A stretch of 64,000 bases of DNA from Sinomonas sp. P10A9. Lineage in GTDB: Bacteria; Actinomycetota; Actinomycetes; Actinomycetales; Micrococcaceae. The stretch covers positions 124,001 to 188,000 of the forward strand of contig NZ_CP163302.1 in NCBI RefSeq assembly GCF_041022165.1, written 5' to 3'. Shown in pieces: positions 33,497-41,311 of the stretch. Positions within the stretch are counted from its first letter, which is position 1; every line of letters begins with the position of its first letter. The translations under genes and the position numbers were made by a program. Under the pieces are notes generated by a model. It was not told where the DNA came from and searched no databases. It saw nothing but the letters and a program-made list of their open reading frames with translations.

Positions 33497-33517
33497 GGTA
33501 ACCACAAGGAGGAACGC

Positions 33518-34273
33518 ATGGACTGGAGCATCCAGGAAGTCGCCAGGCTAGCCGGGACAACGAGCCGGACGCTGCGCCACTACGGGAGCATCGGCCTGCT
33601 CGAGCCCAGCCGCGTTGGCCACAACGGCTACCGCTACTACGGGCCGGAGGAGCTGGTCCGGCTCCAGCGCATCCTCCTTCTCCGCGATCTCGGGCTCGGC
33701 CTCGAAGCGATCGCGGAGGTCCTCGCCAGCCAGCAGGACCAGAAGGAGGCGCTGCGCACCCATCTGGAATGGCTGCGGCAGGAACAGGGCCGGCTCGCGC
33801 GCCAGGCGAGGGCCGTTGAGGTGACGATCCAGCAGATGGAAGGAGGTGGCCAGCTCATGGCGCAGGACATGTTCGATGGGTTCGACCACACGCAGTACAA
33901 GGACGAGGTCGAGGAGCGCTGGGGCAAGAAGGCGTACGCGGACTCCGACGCGTGGTGGCGGGGCCTCGGCCCTGACGGCCAGAAGGAGTGGCAGAACCGC
34001 GTCGCGCAGCTCAACGCAGACTGGCAGGCCGCCTTCGCTGCCGGGGAGACACACGACGGCGCCGCCGCCCAGACGCTGGCTTCCCGCCATGTGCAGTGGC
34101 TCGCCGGGATCCCCGGCACGCCCGGTTACCCGGACGGCCCCGCCAAGGCCTATGTGCTGGGCCTCGCCGACATGTATGTGACTGACGAGCGCTTCGCCGA
34201 GAACTATGGCGGCCCCGAGGGCGCAGCCTTCGTCCGCGACGCTTTGACGGCGTATGCGGCCCGGGAGCTCTGA
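33518..34273 (+). CDS. MerR-family regulator with TipAS domain
   Basis: A 251-aa TipAL-like activator. N-terminal MerR DNA-binding domain ~3-70 (SIQEVARLAGTTSRTLRHYGSIGLL, GYRYYGPEELVRLQ), coiled-coil dimerisation helix ~75-110, and C-terminal TipAS ligand-binding domain ~120-250 (FDGFDHTQYKDEVEERWG, YADMYV-like GLADMYVTDERFAENYGG). TipAS domains bind thiopeptides and other large drugs. No separate effector gene accompanies it, so it probably regulates its own promoter and distant genes. ATG 33518 has AAGGAGG. Confidence 0.9.
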   Translation: MDWSIQEVARLAGTTSRTLRHYGSIGLLEPSRVGHNGYRYYGPEELVRLQRILLLRDLGLGLEAIAEVLASQQDQKEALRTHLEWLRQEQGRLARQARAVEVTIQQMEGGGQLMAQDMFDGFDHTQYKDEVEERWGKKAYADSDAWWRGLGPDGQKEWQNRVAQLNADWQAAFAAGETHDGAAAQTLASRHVQWLAGIPGTPGYPDGPAKAYVLGLADMYVTDERFAENYGGPEGAAFVRDALTAYAAREL

Positions 34274-34319
34274 GCGAAGGTTTCGGGGCTATCCTCGGAA
34301 CTGCTTGAGAAGCGAGCGC

Positions 34320-34347
34320 ACGACGGCGGGTGCCCACCCGCCGTCGT
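34320..34347. terminator. palindromic terminator, ACGACGGCGGG family (copy 2)
   Basis: ACGACGGCGGGTG and CACCCGCCGTCGT are perfect 13-bp arms with a 2-base loop, after the TipA-like gene. Confidence 0.75.
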
Positions 34348-34387
34348 TCGCTGTCCGCGGACGGCCGCCAAGCGGATTGAACCGGCG

Positions 34388-34403
34388 ATACCCCTGGGGG
34401 TAT
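34388..34403. promoter_or_regulatory. CsoR/CstR-type operator upstream of the sulfide:quinone oxidoreductase
   Basis: ATACCCC-TG-GGGGTAT is a perfect palindrome 107 bases before the ATG. ATACCCC/GGGGTAT palindromes are the known form of CsoR-family operators (copper CsoR, persulfide CstR). The downstream SQR favours a persulfide sensor; no csoR/cstR gene is in the window. Confidence 0.7.
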
Positions 34404-34510
34404 GTTTGAGTGACTGGGGTCACACTGCCGATTTCCCCGGCTGTCACTGATGGCCGGCGAGTCCTTCGACAAGCGCAGCCCCTCGAAACCTGAGGAAAGG
34501 CATCACCGCG

Positions 34511-35707
34511 ATGGGCATCCACCACAAGATCCTGATCATCGGCGGCGGCAACGCCGGATTGAGCGTGGCGGCGCGGCTGCGCCGTGCGGGCCAGAGCGAC
34601 ATCGGCGTGCTCGAGCCGAGCGACAAGCACTACTACCAGCCCCTGTGGACCCTGGTCGGGGGAGGCCGGGCCCCGCAGAAGGAATCGGTGCGGGACCAGG
34701 CCGCGGTCATGCCGAAGGGCGTCGCGTGGATCCGTGACGCGGCCGTCGATATCGACCCGGATGCCAAGATGGTCACCACGGCGGGCGGCGCGGAGATCGG
34801 CTACGACTACCTCGTTGTCTCCCCGGGCATCCAGCTGGACTGGGACAGGATCCCAGGCATGGCCGCGGCCGTCGAATCCCCCGGGGCGTCCAGCAACTTC
34901 CGCTACGACCTGGCCCCCAAGACCTGGGACCTGATCCGGGGGATGCGGTCGGGCACCGCGGTCTTCACCATGCCCGCCGGGCCGATCAAGTGCGCCGGAG
35001 CCCCGCAGAAGATCGCCTACCTCGCCGCGGACTACTGGCGCCAGCAGGGGGTGCTGGGAAACGTCCGCGTCGTGATGGTGCTTCCGACCCCGGGGATGTT
35101 CGGCGTGAAGGTCTTTGCCGACGAGCTGGAGCGGGTCGTGGCCAAGTACGGGATCGAGGTCCGCAAGAGCAGTGAGATGACCTCCGTGGATCCTGACGCC
35201 CAGGAGATGGTCATCACCGACCACGCGACCGGCGCCAGCGAGACCCTCCACTACGACATGCTGCACACCGTTCCCCCGCAGTCCGCGCCGGACTGGCTGA
35301 AGGCGACCGCCCTTGCCGACCCGAACAATCCCGCGGGGTACGTCGAGGTTGACAAGCACACCCTCCAGCACAATCGCTACCCCACTGTCTTCTCGTTGGG
35401 CGACGCCGGCTCGACCCCGAACTCCAAGACCGGGGCCGCGATCCGCAAGCAGGCCCCCGTGCTGGTCCAGAACCTGCTCTCCGTGATGGAGGGCCAGCCC
35501 GCCGAAGCCAGCTACAGCGGCTACGGGTCCTGCCCCCTCACCACCGCGCGCAACAGGATGCTCCTCGCCGAGTTCGACTACAGCCTGCAGCCCGCACCGA
35601 GCATCCCGCTGATCGATACGACGCGCGAGCGCTGGGACATGTGGCTGCTCAAGCGCTATGGACTGCCGTTCATGTACTGGCGGTTCATCCTTCCCGGGCG
35701 TGCCTGA
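34511..35707 (+). CDS. sulfide:quinone oxidoreductase-like flavoprotein (eukaryote-type SQOR)
   Basis: A 398-aa FAD protein expected to oxidise sulfide and pass electrons to menaquinone at the membrane. FAD-binding loop ILIIGGGNAGLSVAARL at 7-23. The two conserved redox cysteines are visible: Cys161 in IKCAGAPQKIAYLA and Cys341 in GYGSCPLTTARN, matching the SQOR (type II) pattern. FSLGDAGSTPNSKTGAA binds the flavin. The C-terminal amphipathic segment WDMWLLKRYGLPFMYW probably docks on the membrane. ATG 34511 has AGGAAAGG. No rhodanese or dioxygenase gene is adjacent. Confidence 0.85.
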   Translation: MGIHHKILIIGGGNAGLSVAARLRRAGQSDIGVLEPSDKHYYQPLWTLVGGGRAPQKESVRDQAAVMPKGVAWIRDAAVDIDPDAKMVTTAGGAEIGYDYLVVSPGIQLDWDRIPGMAAAVESPGASSNFRYDLAPKTWDLIRGMRSGTAVFTMPAGPIKCAGAPQKIAYLAADYWRQQGVLGNVRVVMVLPTPGMFGVKVFADELERVVAKYGIEVRKSSEMTSVDPDAQEMVITDHATGASETLHYDMLHTVPPQSAPDWLKATALADPNNPAGYVEVDKHTLQHNRYPTVFSLGDAGSTPNSKTGAAIRKQAPVLVQNLLSVMEGQPAEASYSGYGSCPLTTARNRMLLAEFDYSLQPAPSIPLIDTTRERWDMWLLKRYGLPFMYWRFILPGRA

Positions 35708-35750
35708 GGGCGCCTCGGCGTGGCATTGACTGAACGCCGACAATAAGGCG

Positions 35751-35792
35751 GGCGGACGACGGCGGGTGCGCACCCGCCGTCGTACGTCCGCC
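35751..35792. terminator. palindromic terminator, ACGACGGCGGG family (copy 3)
   Basis: A 14+14-bp perfect palindrome at 35756-35783, extended by GGCGG (35751-35755) with CCGCC (35788-35792). It lies between the convergent SQR and Gfo/Idh/MocA genes and could serve both. Confidence 0.8.
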
Positions 35793-35798
35793 TTTCCT

Positions 35799-35812
35799 TT
35801 AGACCGGTCTAA
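35799..35812. promoter_or_regulatory. second LacI-type operator overlapping the Gfo/Idh/MocA stop codon
   Basis: TTAGACCGGTCTAA, identical to the core of the 37092-37107 operator. Its first three bases are the stop codon of the minus-strand gene. The two sites are 1.3 kb apart, so DNA looping or a roadblock are possible. Confidence 0.6.
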
Positions 35813-37001
35813 GAAGCTGTACATCCTCCCATGCACCGGCAGAATGAGACCGTTCCGCGGCCTCGAGGACCTCGGCAACCCGCCAGCCGTCCTCGAAGGA
35901 TGGGTACGCCTGGCTCCCGTCGAGGATCGCCTGGAAGAAGTTGCGGATCTCAACCGCCTTGAGCTCGTGGAGTCCGATCGTGACGCCGGGGAATGGCCAG
36001 AACGCGGCGTAGTCGCCATGCCCGGGACCGAGCGTCACGGTGGTGCTGCCCGGGAATGCCGCGGGCTCCTCGCCGCGCAGGAACAGCTCGACCTTGTAGG
36101 AGTCCTGCTGCGAGAAGCGCACGGAGCCCTTCGATCCGAACACCTCGACGCCGAGGTCGAACGGGTGGCCGTTGGCCACCCGGCTCGCCTCGATGGTCAC
36201 AGATGCGCCGGAGGCGAGGCGGCCGAGCACGGTCGCGACGTCGTCGTTCTCCACCGGAAGCAGCGGCGCGTCTGCGGCTGCCTGAGACCCGTACGAGAGC
36301 GCACCCGAGGCCTCGGGCCGCTCCCGCACCATGGTCGCGAGGTCGCCGAAGACCCGCGTGATGGGCCCGCCGAGCGCCTGCACGAGCGAGATCACGTGCG
36401 ATCCGATGTCCCCGAGAGCCCCGAGGCCGGCCTTGCCGCGCTCGTAGTGCCAGGTGCGGGGGAGTGACGGGTCAGCGTTCGCGTCGACCACGAAGTGCCC
36501 CTTGATGCTCCACACGTCCCCGAGCGTGCCGTCGTCGATGAGCCTCCTGATGAGCTGCACGCCTGGGTTGCCGAGGTACGAGAAGCCCACGAGGGTGGTC
36601 ACACCGGCGTCACGTGCCGCCTCCCACATCGCCCGGGCCTCCTTGGCCGTGATCGCGAGCGGCTTCTCGCAGTAGACGTGCTTGCCGGCGGCGATGGCCT
36701 CCATGGCCACCTCGTAGTGGAGCCAGTTCGGCGTCACGATGTCCACGACGTCGACCTCGGGATCGTGCACCGCCGCGTGCCAGTCGCTCGTCCAGCGGGA
36801 GAACCCGAGCTGGCGTGCGCCGGCCTCGGCACGCGCGTCGTCCACGTCGGCGAGCACGCTGAGCTCGGGCGCCGCGGGAAGCGCTGGGAAGAGCGTGGGG
36901 AGGGCCCCGTACGCGAGGGTGTGGGACTTCGCCATGAGCCCGGCGCCGATGAGGGCGACGCGGAGCCTGCGCGTGTTCTGGGTCGTTGGACTGATCGTCA
37001 T
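35799..37001 (-). CDS. Gfo/Idh/MocA-family oxidoreductase
   Basis: A 400-aa NAD(P)-dependent sugar or polyol dehydrogenase. N-terminal Rossmann fold ~14-140 (RVALIGAGLMAKSHTLAY, VDIVTPNWLHYEVAMEAIAAGKHVYCEKPLAI with the catalytic-site EKP). The C-terminal domain includes YLGNPGVQLIRRLI, GALGDIGSHVISLVQAL and GHGDYAAFWPFPG. Divergent from two sugar-phosphate-isomerase-like genes with a shared operator between, and so the likely dehydrogenase step of the same catabolic pathway (inositol- or rare-sugar-like). ATG 37001 follows AAGGAA. Confidence 0.88.
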   Translation of the reverse strand: MTISPTTQNTRRLRVALIGAGLMAKSHTLAYGALPTLFPALPAAPELSVLADVDDARAEAGARQLGFSRWTSDWHAAVHDPEVDVVDIVTPNWLHYEVAMEAIAAGKHVYCEKPLAITAKEARAMWEAARDAGVTTLVGFSYLGNPGVQLIRRLIDDGTLGDVWSIKGHFVVDANADPSLPRTWHYERGKAGLGALGDIGSHVISLVQALGGPITRVFGDLATMVRERPEASGALSYGSQAAADAPLLPVENDDVATVLGRLASGASVTIEASRVANGHPFDLGVEVFGSKGSVRFSQQDSYKVELFLRGEEPAAFPGSTTVTLGPGHGDYAAFWPFPGVTIGLHELKAVEIRNFFQAILDGSQAYPSFEDGWRVAEVLEAAERSHSAGAWEDVQLLRPV

Positions 37002-37079
37002 CGAGCATTTCCTTATTCCGCCGCGTGAGCGGCACGTCCGGCCGCCGGAAAGACCGGCGCGGAATCAGGATAGGCCATA

Positions 37080-37109
37080 TTGACTAGAATGTTTAGACCG
37101 GTCTAAAGT
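37080..37109 (+). promoter_or_regulatory. promoter with embedded LacI-type operator for the isomerase operon
   Basis: TTGACT (37080-37085), 18 bases, TAAAGT (37104-37109). The 16-bp perfect palindrome TTTAGACCGGTCTAAA (37092-37107) fills the spacer and touches the -10 box. A repressor bound here would block RNA polymerase, and it is central to the divergent region so can also affect the oxidoreductase. The adjacent LacI-family protein is the likely binder. Confidence 0.75.
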
Positions 37110-37179
37110 CTATTTTCAACAACATCAGCCGGTCCCTCGGCCCGAAGCAAGGACGTTCGATGAATCAGGAAGCCCCACG

Positions 37180-38187
37180 ATGAGAGTCGGCCTCTACCTC
37201 GCCGCGCTCATGGATCTCCCCCTCCGCGACGCGCTCTCGATGGCGCACGGCTGGGGCATCACCGATGCCGAGGTCCCGGCCGGCGGTTTCAACCCCTACG
37301 GCCACTGCAACCCCGGTGCGCTCGTCGCCAGCGCCGCCGCGCGCGACGAGTTCCTCGGCCTGTTCGCCGAGACCGGGGTCAACCTCGCGATCCTCAACGC
37401 GAACAGCAACCCCCTCCACCCCGACCCCGAGGTCAGCGTTCCGCACCGGAAGGACCTCCGGGACGCGATCGTGCTGAGCTCCCAGCTCGGCCTCGACCGG
37501 CTCAACGCCATGGTCGGCAGTGTGGGCTCCGGGCCGGGCGCAACGCTGCCCACGTGGTCGCTCGTGCCGTGGGAGAGCGGGCTGCTCGAGGTCCGCGACT
37601 ACCAGTGGTCCGTCGCGCTGCCGTACTGGAAGGAGACCGCGGCCTTCGCCGAGGACCACGGCGTCCGGCTCGCGCTGGAGATCCACCCGCACATGCTCAC
37701 CTACAGCCCCGCCACGCTCGAGCGGTTCCTCGACGCCGTCGGGTCCGAGTACGTGGGCGTGAACCTTGATCCGAGCCACCTGTTCTGGCAGGGCATCGAT
37801 CCGAACCGCATGGCCGCACGGTTCACCGGGCGGATCTGGCACGTCGCCGCGAAGGACACCGTGCTCGTGCCCGAGAATATCGCCGAGTGGGGCCTCCTCG
37901 ACGACCGGTACACGTACATCCCTTCCGAGGAGAAGCCCCAGCCGCTCGGCGGCCGCTACCTCACCACCCGGCCGCCAGTGGACGGACCGTGGCACTTCGT
38001 CGCCGCCGGACGCGGGCACGACGTCGCATGGTGGACCGACTTCCTCGCCACCGTGCGCCGCGCGGGCTTCGATGGCGCCGTCTGCATCGAGAACGAGGAC
38101 TGGGACCTGCCCCGCGAGGAGTCCATCCCCGTCGCCGCGCGGACGCTGCGCGCCGCCGTCGGCATCGCCGAGCCCACCCACGCCTGA
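37180..38187 (+). CDS. sugar phosphate isomerase/epimerase family protein (TIM barrel) 1
   Basis: A 335-aa AP-endonuclease-2-like TIM-barrel protein, the family of IolE, IolI and related sugar isomerases/epimerases. Metal-site features are LALEIHPHMLTYSP (Glu, His), VGVNLDPSHLFWQGID (Asp, His), IWHVAAKDTV, and GFDGAVCIENEDWD. Substrate unknown; the pairing with an oxidoreductase and a second isomerase resembles keto-inositol or rare-sugar pathways. ATG 37180 with CAGGAAG upstream. Confidence 0.85.
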   Translation: MRVGLYLAALMDLPLRDALSMAHGWGITDAEVPAGGFNPYGHCNPGALVASAAARDEFLGLFAETGVNLAILNANSNPLHPDPEVSVPHRKDLRDAIVLSSQLGLDRLNAMVGSVGSGPGATLPTWSLVPWESGLLEVRDYQWSVALPYWKETAAFAEDHGVRLALEIHPHMLTYSPATLERFLDAVGSEYVGVNLDPSHLFWQGIDPNRMAARFTGRIWHVAAKDTVLVPENIAEWGLLDDRYTYIPSEEKPQPLGGRYLTTRPPVDGPWHFVAAGRGHDVAWWTDFLATVRRAGFDGAVCIENEDWDLPREESIPVAARTLRAAVGIAEPTHA

Positions 38188-38195
38188 CCGCGTCT

Positions 38196-38229
38196 GGCGC
38201 ACGACGGCGACCGCTCGCCGTCGTGCGCC
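38196..38229. terminator. palindrome of the ACGACGGCGGG family inside the operon (copy 4)
   Basis: GGCGCACGACGGCGA and TCGCCGTCGTGCGCC are perfect 15-bp arms with a 4-base loop. It lies in the 86-base gap between the two isomerase genes, so it may attenuate rather than end transcription. Confidence 0.65.
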
Positions 38230-38273
38230 GCCTCACCAGCCGCCGCCTCGCCGCCGCCATCAAGGAGCACACC

Positions 38274-39122
38274 ATGAAGATCACCCTCGACCCGCTGCCC
38301 TTCCGCCACCTCCCCATCCCCGAGATGGTCCGCACCGTTGCCGACCTCGGGTACGAATGGATCGAGTTCTCCCAGCGGGACGACTTCTTCCCCTTCTACC
38401 TCTACCCGCGCGCCAACGACGCCCTCGTCCAGCAGCTCAAGGCCGCGCTGAAGGAGACCGGGGTGAAGATCGCCTCTGTGCTGCCGATCCTTCGCTGGTC
38501 CAGCCCCGACGAGGACGAGCGCCAGGCTGCCGTGCGCTCGTGGATGCGCTCGATTGACATCACCGCTGAGCTGGGGGTGGACCAGATGAACTCCGAGTTC
38601 TCTGGCCGCCCCGAGCAGAAGGAACGCAGCGAGGCCCAGTTCCTGCGCTCGATGGAGGTGATCCTGCCCCGCCTCGAGAAGGAGGGCATCAAGCTCAACA
38701 TCGAGCCGCACCCGGACGACTTCATCGAGGACGGCATCGAGGCCGTGCGGATGATCCGCGGCCTCAACTCCCCCAACGTCGGGTTCCTGTACTGCGTGCC
38801 GCACACGTTCTACCAGGGCCACGAGCCGGCCACGATCGTCGAGTATGCCGGGCCTGACCTCAAACACCTGCACCTCGCCGACTCCTTCGACTACCGGGCC
38901 TCGGGCGGCCGCCGGTACCTGCTCAACCCGGCGGAGACGAACGCGACCGTGCACCAGCACCTCCCGTATGGACAGGGCGAGGTGGACCTCGACGGGTTCT
39001 TCGCAGCGCTCAAGCGCGTGGACTTCGACGGCATCGCGACCGTGGCCGTGTTCTCGCAGGAGGAGAAGGCCGTGGAGAACTCCATCTGGATGCTCGAGGA
39101 GACCAAGAAGCGCCTCGCCTGA
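38274..39122 (+). CDS. sugar phosphate isomerase/epimerase family protein (TIM barrel) 2
   Basis: A 282-aa TIM-barrel protein of the same family as its neighbour but clearly different in sequence. Key parts are MVRTVADLGYEWIEFSQRDDFF, LNIEPHPDDFIEDG (Glu, His), LYCVPHTFYQG, LKHLHLADSFDYRASGG (metal-site His/Asp) and YGQGEVDLDGFFAAL. ATG 38274 has AAGGAG at 38262-38267. The lacI gene follows 31 bases later. Confidence 0.85.
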   Translation: MKITLDPLPFRHLPIPEMVRTVADLGYEWIEFSQRDDFFPFYLYPRANDALVQQLKAALKETGVKIASVLPILRWSSPDEDERQAAVRSWMRSIDITAELGVDQMNSEFSGRPEQKERSEAQFLRSMEVILPRLEKEGIKLNIEPHPDDFIEDGIEAVRMIRGLNSPNVGFLYCVPHTFYQGHEPATIVEYAGPDLKHLHLADSFDYRASGGRRYLLNPAETNATVHQHLPYGQGEVDLDGFFAALKRVDFDGIATVAVFSQEEKAVENSIWMLEETKKRLA

Positions 39123-39153
39123 GGTGCTCGGGCGCTCACCTAGGCTTGTCGCT

Positions 39154-40173
39154 GTGGATGAGGGAGTGAAACGGGCGACCATGGCCGACGTCGCCGAGGC
39201 CGCCAGCGTGTCCAAGGCGCTCGTCTCGCTCGTCTACCGCCAGCCCGAGAAGGTCAGCCCCGAGCGCCGCGCCCGCGTGCACGCCGCCGCGGAGCGCCTC
39301 GGCTTCCGGCCCAACTGGGTCGCGAGCTCGCTGTCCGCCTACCGGGGGAGCTTCGTCGGCATCCTCGTCTCGAATCTCCACAACCCGCTGTTCGCGACGA
39401 TCGTCGACACCGTCCGGACCGAGCTGGACGCCGTGGGCCGCTACGGGCTCATGTCGAGCGCGGTGATCCAGGACCGGGACGGCACGTACCGGACCGACCG
39501 GCGGATCGTGCAGGCCTTCGAGGACCTCAACGCGTCGGCCCTGCTCGTCGTGGGCGTGACGCCGGACCTCGCTGACCTCCAGCGGCTGCGGCCCGGCATC
39601 CCGATCGTCGTGGCCGCCGCGTCCATCGAGGAACTGCCCCGGGCCGTGTCGGTGCGCTCCGACAGCGAGATCGGCATGCGGGCGGTCGTCGACCACCTCG
39701 TGTCGCTCGGGCATCAGCGCATCGTGCATCTCGGCGGTCAGGGCGGACCCGCGAGCCGACGGCGCGCGGAGGCCTACGCGCGCGCGATGGCGGAGCACGG
39801 ACTCGCGGACCACGTGCACGTCGAGCCGGCGGAGTTCGATGAGGCGAGCGGCCGGGCTGCCGCGGAGCGCGTCCTGAGCGCGAGGCCCGGGAGCACGGCG
39901 CTCGTGTGCGTCAACGACCTCGTCGCGCTCGGCGCGATGGGCGAGGCTGCGGAGCGCGGCCTGCGCGTGCCCGAGGACGTCGCGATCACGGGCTACGACA
40001 ACACGTTCCTCGCCGGCATTGCGGCCGTCGGCCTCACGTCGGTGGACACCGAGGCGCAGGAGATCGGCCGGGTTGCCGCCTCGTGGCTCGCGTCCGACGA
40101 AGCCCTCCCCGCTCCCGGCACCGAGGTGCTCATCCCGCCGAGGCTGGTGGTCCGCCGCTCGACGGCGGGGTGA
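39154..40173 (+). CDS. LacI-family transcriptional regulator of the isomerase/oxidoreductase cluster
   Basis: A 339-aa repressor. LacI helix-turn-helix ~9-58 (TMADVAEAASVSKALVSLVYRQPEKVS, ERLGFRPNWVASSL), then a periplasmic-binding-protein-like effector domain (GSFVGILVSNLHNPLFATIVD, GHQRIVHLGGQGGPASRRRAEAY, VCVNDLVALGAM, DVAITGYDN). Proposed binder of TTTAGACCGGTCTAAA at 37092 and 35799. GTG 39154 is chosen because TAGGCT lies seven bases upstream (39141-39146), the leaderless pattern seen at other genes here; GTG 39166 or ATG 39181 are alternatives. Confidence 0.88.
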   Translation: MDEGVKRATMADVAEAASVSKALVSLVYRQPEKVSPERRARVHAAAERLGFRPNWVASSLSAYRGSFVGILVSNLHNPLFATIVDTVRTELDAVGRYGLMSSAVIQDRDGTYRTDRRIVQAFEDLNASALLVVGVTPDLADLQRLRPGIPIVVAAASIEELPRAVSVRSDSEIGMRAVVDHLVSLGHQRIVHLGGQGGPASRRRAEAYARAMAEHGLADHVHVEPAEFDEASGRAAAERVLSARPGSTALVCVNDLVALGAMGEAAERGLRVPEDVAITGYDNTFLAGIAAVGLTSVDTEAQEIGRVAASWLASDEALPAPGTEVLIPPRLVVRRSTAG

Positions 40174-40221
40174 GAGCGTCTCCCCGGCCCGGCCCGGCCC
40201 GGCCCGGCACGGGGTGGGCGC

Positions 40222-40249
40222 ACGACGGCGGGTGCGCACCCGCCGTCGT
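40222..40249. terminator. palindromic terminator, ACGACGGCGGG family (copy 5)
   Basis: A perfect 14+14-bp palindrome identical to the core of copy 3, between the convergent lacI and alcohol dehydrogenase genes. It is preceded by a short CCCGG run (40190-40207). Confidence 0.8.
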
Positions 40250-40288
40250 CCGCGCTCCTGGTCAGCCGTCAGCCGTGCTCGGCGCCGG

Positions 40289-41311
40289 TCAGAGGGTGAG
40301 CAGCACCTTGGTGGCGAGCCGCTCGTCCATGGCCCGGTAGCCCTCGGCCGCCTTCTCGAGGGGGAGGGTGAGGTCGAAGACCGCGCCCGGGTCGATCTCG
40401 CCGTCCAGGATGAGCCGGATCAGCTCGGGGAGGAATTGCCGGACCGGGGCCGGGCCGCCGTGGAGGTGGACGCCGGAGAAGAACAGCTCAAGGCCAGGCA
40501 GGGCGACGTCGTGCGAGACACCCACGTAGCCCACGTGCCCGCCCGCTCGGGTTGCGCGAATGGCCTGCATCATCGACTCCTGCGTGCCGACGGCCTCAAT
40601 GGTCGAGTGGGCGCCGAGCCCGTCCGTGAGCTCCCTGATCTTCGCCACGCCCTCGTCGCCGCGCTCCTCGACGACGTCCGTCGCGCCGAAGCGCCGGGCG
40701 AGTTCCTGCCGGTCGGCGTGGCGGCTCATCGCGATGATCCGCTCGGCGCCCAGCTGCTTCGCGGCGAGCACCCCGAGGAGCCCGACGGCGCCGTCGCCCA
40801 CCACCGCGACGGTCTTGCCCGGCCCGGCCTCGGCGGCGACCGCGGCGAACCAGCCGGTCCCCAGGACGTCCGAGGCGGCGAGCAGGCCCGGGATCTCCTC
40901 CGGCCGCGGCGGGCGTGGCGTCGCGACGAGCGTCCCGTCGGCGAGCGGGATTCGCAGGAGCTCGGCCTGGGTGCCGAGCGCACCCATCGGCTCGCGGTGG
41001 ACGCAGTGCGACTGGTAGCCGGCGCGGCAGATCTCGCACGTGTTGTCCGAGGCGAAGAACGAGCCGACCACGAAGTCGCCGACCTTGACGTTCTTCACGT
41101 CGTCGCCGACCTGCTCGACAATGCCGACGTACTCGTGGCCCATCGGGGTGGGCCGCTCCACTGGGTCCGCGCCGCGGTACGGCCACAGGTCCGAGCCGCA
41201 GATGCAGGCCGCGGCGACGCGGATGACGGCGTCAGTGGGCTGCTCGATGACCGGGTCGGCGCGCTCCTCGACGCGGACGTCCCGGGGTGCGTACATGACT
41301 ACTCCACGCAT
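40289..41311 (-). CDS. zinc-dependent alcohol dehydrogenase family protein
   Basis: A 340-aa MDR dehydrogenase. Catalytic zinc residues are in ICGSDLWPYRG and MGHEYVGIVEQVG. The structural zinc loop has Cys in NTCEICRAGYQSHCVHREP. Rossmann motif VVGDGAVGLLGVLAA at about 165. The start MRGVVMYAPRDVRVEER is typical of formaldehyde/threonine-dehydrogenase-like members. ATG 41311 with GGAAGGAAC upstream lies inside the 3' end of the Bcr/CflA gene (13-base overlap), so the two are probably co-transcribed. Substrate unknown. Confidence 0.9.
   Translation of the reverse strand: MRGVVMYAPRDVRVEERADPVIEQPTDAVIRVAAACICGSDLWPYRGADPVERPTPMGHEYVGIVEQVGDDVKNVKVGDFVVGSFFASDNTCEICRAGYQSHCVHREPMGALGTQAELLRIPLADGTLVATPRPPRPEEIPGLLAASDVLGTGWFAAVAAEAGPGKTVAVVGDGAVGLLGVLAAKQLGAERIIAMSRHADRQELARRFGATDVVEERGDEGVAKIRELTDGLGAHSTIEAVGTQESMMQAIRATRAGGHVGYVGVSHDVALPGLELFFSGVHLHGGPAPVRQFLPELIRLILDGEIDPGAVFDLTLPLEKAAEGYRAMDERLATKVLLTL

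Noticed and set aside
40184..40212. CCCGG/GGCCC short tandem run after the lacI gene
   Set aside because: Low-complexity GC stretch of fewer than four full units, with no structure beyond the adjacent terminator.
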